Positions 23,939 through 31,215 of a stretch of DNA of 64,000 bases are shown here, one piece after another. Position 1 is the first letter of the stretch; every line of letters begins with the position of its first letter. A model generated the notes under the pieces. The model worked only from the letters and a program-made list of their open reading frames with translations, made no database searches and was not told the origin of the DNA. The position numbers and the translations under genes are program-made. Source of the stretch: Terrabacter sp. 28 (GTDB lineage Bacteria > Actinomycetota > Actinomycetes > Actinomycetales > Dermatophilaceae); assembly GCA_000955875.1 (NCBI GenBank), contig JYOE01000024.1, forward strand, positions 186,568 to 250,567, written 5' to 3'.

Positions 23939-24919
23939 TCAGCTGACGGTGTCGACGCCGAAGGTGTTGCACTGGTTGATGTCGCCGGTCTGCCAGCCCT
24001 GCGTGAACCAGTTCATGCGCGCCTCGGCCGAGCCGTGCGTCCAGTTCTCGGGAGTGACGCGGCCCTGCATCTTCTCCTGGATGCGGTCGTCGCCGACGGC
24101 CGACGCCGCGGAGAGCGCCGACTGGATGTCCTGCTCGGTGATGGCCTTGAGCAGCGGCGTGCCGCTCGCGTCGGTCGTCTCGGTGGCGTGCTTGACCCAG
24201 GTGCCGGCTAGGCAGTCGGCCATCAGCTCGACCCGCACGGCGCCGGAGTTGGGGCCCTGGGGGTCCTGCTGGGCCCGGTTGAGCAGGCCGAGCAGGTTCT
24301 GGATGTGGTGGCCGTACTCGTGCGCGATGACGTACTCCTTGGCGAGCTGGCCGCCGTCGGCGCCGAACTTGCTCTCCAGCTCCTGGAAGAAGCTCGCGTC
24401 GACATAGACCTTGGAGTCGAGCGGGCAGTAGAAGGGACCGACCTGGGAGTTCGCGACACCGCAGCCCGACCGCGTCTGGCCCTGGTAGATCACCGTCTTC
24501 ACCGGCTCGTAGTTCATCTGGTACTTGGGCAGCGTCTTCTGCCAGTAGTCCTGGACGCTGTTGACCGTGGCGACGATGAGGCACACGTCGTTCTTGTTGG
24601 CGTCGGCGCCGGTCTTGCACTGGGAGAACTCGCCCTGGTTCACCTGGCCGGCCGCCGCTACCTGGCTGCTGTCGAGCTGCTGGGAGGGGAGGCCGCCGGC
24701 CGAGCCGCCGGAGTCACCGCCGCCGAGGATCTTGCCGCCGCCGAAGATCAGCATGAGGACGAGCAGGATGAGTCCGCCGATGCCGCCTCCGACCTGGATG
24801 CCGCCGGGGAAGCCGCCGCCCCCGCCACCGCCGCCCCCGCCACCGCCGCCCCCGAAGCCGCCGCTCCCGCCGCTCTCGACCTGCGAGGTGTCGAGCTGGG
24901 CGTTGTCGTTGAAGCTCAT
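23939..24919 (-). CDS. Putative neutral zinc metallopeptidase
   Basis: The 326-residue protein belongs to the YpfJ-like family of membrane-anchored zinc peptidases. The N-terminus has a Ser/Gly stretch with a run of 14 glycines, then one membrane segment (GGLILLVLMLIFGGG). The catalytic domain has HEYGHHIQNLLG (HExxH), the third-ligand Glu in VELMADCLAG, and four Cys that could form disulfides outside the cell. ATG 24919 overlaps the stop of the WYL regulator gene (ATGA), so the two are coupled. Targets are not known. Confidence 0.88.
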   Translation of the reverse strand: MSFNDNAQLDTSQVESGGSGGFGGGGGGGGGGGGGGFPGGIQVGGGIGGLILLVLMLIFGGGKILGGGDSGGSAGGLPSQQLDSSQVAAAGQVNQGEFSQCKTGADANKNDVCLIVATVNSVQDYWQKTLPKYQMNYEPVKTVIYQGQTRSGCGVANSQVGPFYCPLDSKVYVDASFFQELESKFGADGGQLAKEYVIAHEYGHHIQNLLGLLNRAQQDPQGPNSGAVRVELMADCLAGTWVKHATETTDASGTPLLKAITEQDIQSALSAASAVGDDRIQEKMQGRVTPENWTHGSAEARMNWFTQGWQTGDINQCNTFGVDTVS

Positions 24920-26007
24920 GTCACCGCTCCTCGGGATCGGGACCGGGTGCTCCCCGGTCCGGTCGAGATCACCCTAGTGCGCGGTGTCTCTGATTCACGC
25001 TGTGCTGCACGGGGGTCGTACCCGCTGCGCCCGCTCGCGGTGCGCCGTGCCGGCCGCGGAGGTCGTGCCGACCGCGAGAGCCGTTCGGCCAGGGCCACCG
25101 TGGCGTCGACGAGGGCTGGTGAACCCTGCACCTCGAAGTCGAGCGGCGTGACGGCGAGCTGGCGGGCGTACCAGTCGGGGCTGTCGGTCGTGGCTCGCAG
25201 CAGCACCCCGCCCTCGGCGGCCTCGAGGTGGCCCAGACTGCGCGGCACCCAGCGGGCGGTGTCGTCGAACGTCTCGCGGAAGAGCACCTCGACGGGGTGG
25301 CGCCACCCCTGCGAGAGGTGCTTCTCGAGCGCGCGGAGGGCGTCGAGGTCGGGCGGTGGGGTGAAGGCCTGCGAGGTCGTGAAGACCGACGTGATGCGGT
25401 CGACGCGCAGGGCCCGGACAGCCTGGCGCGTGTGCGAGTAGCCGAGGAGGTACCACCGGCTGTGGCGCAGCACCACGGCCCACGGGTCGACCTCCATGGG
25501 CCGTTCGGTCTCGGGGCCGAGGCGGTAGGTGAGGTGGACGCGTCGGGCCTTCGTGCAGGCCTCGACGAGCTGGCCCGTGACCGCCGCGTCGACCCGGCGG
25601 GTCTCCTCCGGGGGCGGACCGGGGTCACGCCGCACGGCCCGCAGCGGTTCGGCGACGGGGCGGGGGAGCACGCGCAGGATCTTCGACAGGGCGGCTCCGA
25701 CGAGCTCGGTCGGGTCGGCGGCGTCCCGATGGCCTTCGAGCACGGCCTGGACCAGCCCCAGGGCCTCGGCGGCCGAGAACATGAGCGGCGGCAGGCGCAG
25801 CCCCCGGCCGACCCGGTAGCCGCCGCTCGGTCCCGTGGCCGACTCGATCGGGAGCTCGGCCTCGCGGAGGATGGCGACGTACCGACGGGCTGCCCGCTCG
25901 GTCACGCCGAGCAGCTCCCCGAGGCGCTGCGCCGTGATGCCGGGGGAGTCCTGGATCGCCTCCAGGGCGAGCAGGGCCCGGGCGGTCGGGCTCGTGTCGT
26001 GCCGCAT
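24916..26007 (-). CDS. WYL-domain transcriptional regulator
   Basis: The 363-residue protein has an N-terminal helix-turn-helix (LLALEAIQDSPGITAQRLGELLGVTERAARRYVAIL) with a wing GGYRVGRG. A WYL ligand-sensing domain follows, with VLRHSRWYLLGYSHTR near the middle and a C-terminal WCX-like part. ATG 26007 (GAGGA upstream) is preferred over a longer in-frame reading that covers intergenic sequence. It is coupled to the metallopeptidase gene, which it may control. WYL domains commonly bind nucleic acids or nucleotides. Confidence 0.88.
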   Translation of the reverse strand: MRHDTSPTARALLALEAIQDSPGITAQRLGELLGVTERAARRYVAILREAELPIESATGPSGGYRVGRGLRLPPLMFSAAEALGLVQAVLEGHRDAADPTELVGAALSKILRVLPRPVAEPLRAVRRDPGPPPEETRRVDAAVTGQLVEACTKARRVHLTYRLGPETERPMEVDPWAVVLRHSRWYLLGYSHTRQAVRALRVDRITSVFTTSQAFTPPPDLDALRALEKHLSQGWRHPVEVLFRETFDDTARWVPRSLGHLEAAEGGVLLRATTDSPDWYARQLAVTPLDFEVQGSPALVDATVALAERLSRSARPPRPARRTASGRSGYDPRAAQRESETPRTRVISTGPGSTRSRSRGAVT

Positions 26008-26197
26008 GTCGTGTCCTCGTTCCGGACGATTCCCGTCCGGGACGACGCTACCCCGGCGTGGTGCGGCTCCCGGGCCGTGCGCCCTCACGGGCCACGGCTG
26101 CCTGCAGCGCTTGCGCAACTCTTGCGAAAAGCCTGCGGACAACTAGCAAGAACCGGACAATTCGGAGGGTCGTCGTCCTAGTGTCCGGAGTCATCAC

Positions 26198-27154
26198 ATG
26201 GTCCCCTCGCCCCGCACCCGCCGTCCTCGCCGCGCCATCGGTCGCGTCGCCGGCTCGCTGCTCGTCGCCGTCGGCGTGGCGGCAGCGGCCCTGGCGATCG
26301 CGCCGGATGCCGCCGCGGCGTCGAAGACACGGACGACCCCGAGTGGGAGCGCCACGGTGACCGCCACGCCGGCCGACACGCGCGCCATGTGGGTGTGGGA
26401 CACGAGCTCGCCCGCGGCGACGGTCGACCTGGCCGTGAGCGCCGGCATCGACCAGCTCTTCGTGGCGGTCCCGCCGAACCTCACGACGTCGAGCCAGCTG
26501 TCCGCCATCAAGACCCTCGCCGACCGCGCGAAGGCGGCGGGTATCCGGGTCGACGCCTTGGGCGGAGACCCCGGCTGGGTCGACAACCCCAGCTGGGTGG
26601 TCACCTACTGGCTCAAGCCGGCCAGGAACTCGGGGCTCTTCACGGGCATCCACGTCGACGTCGAGCCGTACTCGACCCCGGCCTGGACAACGGACCAGCC
26701 GGCCGTGGTGTCGAAGTACCTCACGCTGCTCGACAAGCTCAAGGCCAACGCCGGCACCAGCCCCATCGAGGCCGACATCCCCTTCTGGTTCAACACCGTT
26801 CCTGCCACCGCGAGCGGCGGCGCCTCGTCGAGCCTCGACCGCGAGATCATGAAGCGCACGGCCGGGGTGACGGTCATGTCGTACCGCAACACCGCCACCG
26901 GCCCCGACGGCACGCTCGACATCGCGACCGCCGCGCTCACCGCGGGGGTCGCGCTCGGCAAGCCCGTGCGCCTCGGCCAGGAGACGACCTACCTCGGCGA
27001 CACCGCGGTCGACAGGAAGCAGACCTTCTACGGCTGGACCCGCACCGACATGGAGACCCAGCTGGCCCAGGTGAACGCCGGCGCGGCGGGCTACTCCTCC
27101 TACGCCGGGCTCGCGATCCACAGTGCCGCCGGGTATGCCGCCATGACCCCCTGA
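26198..27154 (+). CDS. Secreted TIM-barrel-like protein of unknown function
   Basis: The 318-residue protein has a signal peptide (RRPRRAIGRVAGSLLVAVGVAAAALAIA, with cleavage after AAAA near residue 41; the paired Arg leave Tat export possible). The mature part looks like a glycosidase-type barrel: MWVWDTSS, FVAVPPN, IHVDVEPY with an acidic pair at a strand end, ADIPFWFNTV, and VMSYRNTA. The DVEP motif suggests a catalytic or metal-binding carboxylate. I do not recognise a specific family. Upstream, CTTGCG occurs at 26110 and 26121 (11-bp period), and CCGGACA/TGTCCGG flank the putative promoter. Confidence 0.65.
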   Translation: MVPSPRTRRPRRAIGRVAGSLLVAVGVAAAALAIAPDAAAASKTRTTPSGSATVTATPADTRAMWVWDTSSPAATVDLAVSAGIDQLFVAVPPNLTTSSQLSAIKTLADRAKAAGIRVDALGGDPGWVDNPSWVVTYWLKPARNSGLFTGIHVDVEPYSTPAWTTDQPAVVSKYLTLLDKLKANAGTSPIEADIPFWFNTVPATASGGASSSLDREIMKRTAGVTVMSYRNTATGPDGTLDIATAALTAGVALGKPVRLGQETTYLGDTAVDRKQTFYGWTRTDMETQLAQVNAGAAGYSSYAGLAIHSAAGYAAMTP

Positions 27155-27293
27155 CGCGGGAGGTCAGGGCGCGACCTCGCTCGCCACAAAACCACCTGCA
27201 CCGTCGGTGCCTCGTGGGGTTGGATCGTGTCGGCGACCCCCGAGGAGGTCGCCGGTCCCTCGTCCCGCGACCACGAGAGCAGCGTGACCGACG

Positions 27294-27938
27294 ATGAAGA
27301 GCTACCCGCCCCTCGGCGTGCGCGTCAGCACCCCGACCCTCGAGCTGCGTGGCGCCACCGACGAGCTGCTCGACGAGCTCGCAGAGGTCGTGCGCTCGGG
27401 CCGGACCCACGCCGAGCCGCCGCCGTACGACGACCCGATGTCGTTCTACGAGAAGGACCCCGACGTGCGTGTGGCGAAATGGCTCCGAGCCATCTGGCGG
27501 GGACGCGGACGGGTCGAGCCGGAGGCCTGGCGGCTCTACCTGGTCGTCATGGTCGACGGCCGGCCGGTGGGGGAGCAGACCCTCAGCGGGGTCGACTTCG
27601 CGACGTTCGGCACCGTCACGACCTTCTCGTGGCTGTCGTCCGACCTGCGCGGCCGGGGCTTGGGCCGGGAGATGCGCGAGGCGGTGCTCCACCTCGCGTT
27701 CGACGGGCTGGGGGCGAAGGAGGCGTCCAGCGACGCCTTCGTCGACAACGAGGGCTCCAACGCCGTCTCGCGCGGTCTCGGCTACGCGCCGAACGGCTCG
27801 GAGTGGGCGACGAGACAGGGGCGGCCCGCCCTGCTCAACCGCTGGCGCCTCACGCGAGACGTCTGGGAGCAGCACCGTCGGGACGACATCGAGCTGCACG
27901 GGGTCGAGCCCTGTCGGGCCCTGCTGCCGCTGTCCTGA
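27294..27938 (+). CDS. GNAT family N-acetyltransferase
   Basis: The 214-residue protein starts with a RimJ-like LELRGATDELLDELAEVV. It has the acetyl-CoA loop SSDLRGRGLGREMREAVL followed by EASSDAFVDNEGSNAVSRGLGY, the motif-B pattern of the superfamily. The substrate is unknown. The ribosome binding site is poor. It stands alone, convergent with the patatin gene, and a 13-bp tandem repeat follows it. Confidence 0.85.
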   Translation: MKSYPPLGVRVSTPTLELRGATDELLDELAEVVRSGRTHAEPPPYDDPMSFYEKDPDVRVAKWLRAIWRGRGRVEPEAWRLYLVVMVDGRPVGEQTLSGVDFATFGTVTTFSWLSSDLRGRGLGREMREAVLHLAFDGLGAKEASSDAFVDNEGSNAVSRGLGYAPNGSEWATRQGRPALLNRWRLTRDVWEQHRRDDIELHGVEPCRALLPLS

Positions 27939-27960
27939 CGTCGCCTCGGCGCGGCCTGAT

Positions 27961-28012
27961 CGACAGCGCCGGTCGACAGCGCCGGTCGACATCGCCGGTC
28001 GACACTGCGGCC
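27961..28012. repeat. 13-bp tandem repeat
   Basis: CGACAGCGCCGGT occurs at 27961 and 27974. A one-base variant (CGACATCGCCGGT) follows at 27987, and a decayed fourth unit at 28000 ends next to an octamer copy at 28013. It fills the space between two convergent genes. Confidence 0.85.
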
Positions 28013-28034
28013 GTATGCCGTCGCGCTGGCTGCG

Positions 28035-28958
28035 TCAGGCCCAGAAGTCCGCGAGTCGCTGGGCGAGCTCGAGCCCCTGGGCGTGGCCACCCCGCGCAGC
28101 CTGCGGTCGCGTCGACGGGTCGAGGGCGTTCGCGCCGAAGACGTCACCGGACCGGTCGTCGGGGAACACGGTCTCCACGACGCTGCCGCCGGCGCGTAGC
28201 TCGGCGACCTGGGTCGCGAGGTCCATGCCCCAGCCGGACGGCATACGGGAGCGTCCGCTGAACGGTGACAGCACGAGCACACGGCTGAATCCCATTGCCA
28301 GGTCGGCGTTCTCGCTGCGGCGGTAGCCGCCGTTGAGATAGCGGTGCTGGCCGATGGCGTAGGGCGTCATCGCCGACGTGCTGGCCGCGACCGCGTCGAC
28401 GAGCTCGACGCCGCTGTGCCGGTCGAACACGACGGGCTCGCCCGTCCGGGCGTCGACGGCGACGATGCGGATGTCCTGGGAGGGCCACTCGTGGCTCGGC
28501 AGGCGCGAGGCGACGATGTCGCGCCAGCGCGACGGGGAGGGGCCGGCAGCGGCGGCCAGCTCGAGGGCCGCGGCACCGAGGCGGCGGCGCAGGTCGGCCG
28601 GGTCGGAGGCCGACGCGATGATCGCGTCGGACCACTCGAGGTAGTCCGGTCCCGAGACGGCCGCACCGCGACGCGGCCCCGGTGCACCAGCGCGCCGCTC
28701 TGCGTGGTGCGACGGCGGGAGATCTGCCGCGGCAGCGGTGTACAGCTCGGTGAGTGGGGTGCCGCTCGTGATCTGGGCGGCCACGGTCGAGCCCGCCGAC
28801 GTGCCGATGACGATCTCGGCTCGGGTGACGTCGACGCCCCCGTCGGCCAGTCCCGCGACGAGCCCGAGCTCCCAGGCGTTGCCGGCGGCTCCGGCACCTG
28901 CGAGGACCAGGGCCCGCTGATTCCTGTCGTCGGCGCTGGGCGGCTGCTCGGCGGTCAC
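28035..28958 (-). CDS. Patatin-like phospholipase
   Basis: The 307-residue protein has the patatin oxyanion loop GAGAAGNAWELG (about residues 20-31) and the nucleophile elbow GTSAGS (Ser near 54). The second catalytic residue is normally the Asp of a DGG/DGA motif; here the equivalent looks to be HRYLNGGYRRSENADLA, with Asn in its place, so activity is uncertain. The GTG at 28958 lies 13 bp after the alanine-racemase-like gene, suggesting a common operon with femX. A lipid esterase role is expected only if the dyad is intact. Confidence 0.82.
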   Translation of the reverse strand: MTAEQPPSADDRNQRALVLAGAGAAGNAWELGLVAGLADGGVDVTRAEIVIGTSAGSTVAAQITSGTPLTELYTAAAADLPPSHHAERRAGAPGPRRGAAVSGPDYLEWSDAIIASASDPADLRRRLGAAALELAAAAGPSPSRWRDIVASRLPSHEWPSQDIRIVAVDARTGEPVVFDRHSGVELVDAVAASTSAMTPYAIGQHRYLNGGYRRSENADLAMGFSRVLVLSPFSGRSRMPSGWGMDLATQVAELRAGGSVVETVFPDDRSGDVFGANALDPSTRPQAARGGHAQGLELAQRLADFWA

Positions 28959-28971
28959 GGCCGGCGGCTCC

Positions 28972-29988
28972 TCAGGAGACGACGACCGCGTCGGGCGTCG
29001 TGGTCGTGAGCCGCATCCGCACCGTCACCTCGTCACCGACATGGGGCGGTGCGACGCCCTCGGGCAGCGAGAGCAGGCTGCACTGCATGTGTGGCGGCTC
29101 GGCGAAGCGGGGCATGAGGCCCGAGACGGTGAACGGCGAGCGCACCCGGTGGGCGGCCTCGAGCACGCCCTCGGCGACGGCGATGGCCCGCGAGCGCGGA
29201 GTCGCGGCCGACGAGGGGCTCTCCATCGCCACGCCGTGCGACGTGCCGCCGCTGACGACGACGACGTGCCCGGCCGGCAGCGGACGCTGGCGGTAGCCGA
29301 CGCGGGTGCCCTTCTCGACGGGGCGGACGTCGAGCACGTGCGCCCGCACCTCGTAGGACCCCTTGTCGGAGTACCAGAGGTCGGTGCCGATGCGAGGCCG
29401 GAACTCGTGCTCGGGGTAGCGGGCGGCCAGGGTCGCGAGCTCGGTGGTGGAGACGTGGGAGACGAACCACGACCGCACGCCGGGCACGGCCGCGATGAAG
29501 CGCGTGATCTCGTCGACGTGGCCCGTGCCGAGCGGGAGATGCAGCGTGACGCCGATGGCGTCGGCGGCGCCGGCGAGCTCGGCGACCTCGGTCGCAGGCG
29601 TGCCGAAGCGGTTCATGGACGTCAGTCCCTCGACCACGACGCGCGCGTCGGGCGTCGCCCCGCGCAGGTGATCGAGGTCGGCGTGGGACGTCACCGTGTG
29701 CACGGCGCGCCGGTTGTCGAGGTCGGGAACGTCGCCGTGGATGGCGGCGCGGTAGGGCTCCATGACGAGCACGTCGCCGCCGTAGGCCGCGAGCGCCTCG
29801 GGCAGCTCGGCGTAGGTGCCGACCGCCACCATCGCGACGCCGAGCCGGGACGCCTCGGCGCACAGCAGGTCCCGTCCGAAGCCGTAGCCGTTGCCCTTGA
29901 TCACGGGCACGAGGCCGGGACGGTCGGCGACGAACTGGTCGTGGCCGGCTCGCCAGCGCTCACCGTCGACGTGCAGCACGAAGGACAC
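28972..29988 (-). CDS. Alanine racemase-like PLP enzyme
   Basis: The 338-residue protein has the fold-type III PLP motif PVIKGNGYGFG (Lys31 as PLP lysine), matching the KANAYGHG motif of alanine racemase. GTRVGYRQ may supply the opposite catalytic Tyr. The overall sequence is divergent from housekeeping Alr. It sits directly after a FemABX-type gene (6 bp apart), a pairing that suggests a role in preparing or editing an amino acid for peptidoglycan cross-bridges. It could also be another amino-acid racemase or a D-threonine aldolase-type enzyme. Confidence 0.75.
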   Translation of the reverse strand: MSFVLHVDGERWRAGHDQFVADRPGLVPVIKGNGYGFGRDLLCAEASRLGVAMVAVGTYAELPEALAAYGGDVLVMEPYRAAIHGDVPDLDNRRAVHTVTSHADLDHLRGATPDARVVVEGLTSMNRFGTPATEVAELAGAADAIGVTLHLPLGTGHVDEITRFIAAVPGVRSWFVSHVSTTELATLAARYPEHEFRPRIGTDLWYSDKGSYEVRAHVLDVRPVEKGTRVGYRQRPLPAGHVVVVSGGTSHGVAMESPSSAATPRSRAIAVAEGVLEAAHRVRSPFTVSGLMPRFAEPPHMQCSLLSLPEGVAPPHVGDEVTVRMRLTTTTPDAVVVS

Positions 29989-29994
29989 GAGGAA

Positions 29995-31113
29995 TCACCG
30001 CCGCTTCATGTAGAGGTCGAATGCCTTGTACAGCAAGTGGTTCAGCGGCAGGTCCCACTCGCCTGCGAGCCGCACCGCCTCTCCGCCCGTGCCCACCTTG
30101 AAGCGGATGAGCCCGATGTGCGGGTTGGTCTCGTCGACCGTGTTGGTGATGCCGCGCAGGTCGTAGACCGTGGCGCCGGCGGCGATCGAGTCCTGCATCA
30201 TGCGCCACTGGATGGCCGTCGAGCCCTGCAGCTCCCGCTTGGCCGCGGTCGAGGCGCCGTAGGAGTACCAGGCGTGCTCGCCGACCCGGATGAAGACCGT
30301 CGCGGCGAGCACGTCACCGTCGTGCTCGGCGAGGTAGACGCGGATGCGGTCGGGGTCCTCGGCGGACAGGGCGGCATACATCTGCTCGAAGTACGGCAGC
30401 CCCCGCGGCGTGAACCGGTCGCGCTCGGCCGTCTCGACGTAGGTGCGGTGGAAGGCCGGCAGGTCGGACGCGTCGCCGACGCGCACGGTGACGCCGTTCT
30501 TGACGGTCTTCTTGATGTTGCGCCGCCACAGCTGGTTCATGCCGGCGAGGACGTCAGCCTCGGACCGGCCCGCGAGCGGCACCTGGAAGACGTACTCGGG
30601 CTGCCCGGCGGCGAAGCCGTCCTCGGGGGAGAGGTGGCGGAAGCCGAGGCGCCGCAGCTCGGCGACGACGGCCGTGCCGACCGGCTCGACGACGTCGGGC
30701 TTCGCCTCGTCGTAGCGCCGCACCGCCGGGTCGCCGATCGCGGCCTTGATCGTCGCGGCGCGCCAGCGGTGCGTCGGCACCGGCGGCCCGAGCCGCAGCG
30801 CGAACGCGCCCTTGGCCTTGAGGTGGTCGCGCAGGGCGCGCAGCAGCTCGACGAGCCGGGGCGACGACCAGTCGATGCAGGGACCCTCGGGCACGTAGGC
30901 GAGCGAACGACCGATCTTCGGCAGCGAGCGGTGCAGCACGAGGGCCGCACCGACCATCTGCTCGCCCTCGAACCAGCCGACCGACTCGGAGCGCCACTCC
31001 TTCTTCACGTCGGCCCAGGCCGGCGTCTGCAGGAAGCTCGCCGACGGCTGGGTGCGCAGCCACGCGAGGTGCTCGGCTGCGGTGATGTCACGGACGGTGA
31101 TGGGCGCGCTCAC
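29995..31113 (-). CDS. FemABX-family peptidoglycan bridge aminoacyltransferase
   Basis: FemABX enzymes use aminoacyl-tRNA to add amino acids to lipid II. The 372-residue protein shows the two GNAT-like halves. Landmarks are SFLQTPAWADVKKEWRSE at the start, AYVPEGPCIDW, the RRNIKKTVKNGVTVRVG region, and WYSYGAST...GSTAIQWRMMQD followed by YDLRGI near the end. The start is GTG. It is upstream of the racemase-like gene. The bridge residue it adds cannot be told from sequence. Confidence 0.9.
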   Translation of the reverse strand: MSAPITVRDITAAEHLAWLRTQPSASFLQTPAWADVKKEWRSESVGWFEGEQMVGAALVLHRSLPKIGRSLAYVPEGPCIDWSSPRLVELLRALRDHLKAKGAFALRLGPPVPTHRWRAATIKAAIGDPAVRRYDEAKPDVVEPVGTAVVAELRRLGFRHLSPEDGFAAGQPEYVFQVPLAGRSEADVLAGMNQLWRRNIKKTVKNGVTVRVGDASDLPAFHRTYVETAERDRFTPRGLPYFEQMYAALSAEDPDRIRVYLAEHDGDVLAATVFIRVGEHAWYSYGASTAAKRELQGSTAIQWRMMQDSIAAGATVYDLRGITNTVDETNPHIGLIRFKVGTGGEAVRLAGEWDLPLNHLLYKAFDLYMKRR

Positions 31114-31180
31114 GGTCGCTCACGCTACCCGAGGGCGAGCCCGCCCCCGACACGCCTCGCCTGCTCCGGACGGGGCCACA

Positions 31181-31209
31181 CGGCATACGCAAGGGGATTG
31201 CGTGTGCCG
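31181..31209 (-). terminator. Terminator hairpin of the GH63 gene containing the octamer
   Basis: A 12-bp stem with one G-T wobble (31181-31192 with 31198-31209) and a 5-nt loop begins 7 nt after the GH63 stop codon. Its outer arm is the octamer CGGCATAC. Confidence 0.75.
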
Positions 31210-31215
31210 GGTGGC

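Noticed and set aside
24796..24850. Poly-glycine run in the metallopeptidase as assembly error
   Set aside because: The run keeps the frame and such linkers are common in this family, so no error is claimed.
26104..26127. CTTGCG pair as a replication origin element
   Set aside because: Only two copies are present with no DnaA boxes or AT-rich unwinding region; it is more likely part of a promoter.
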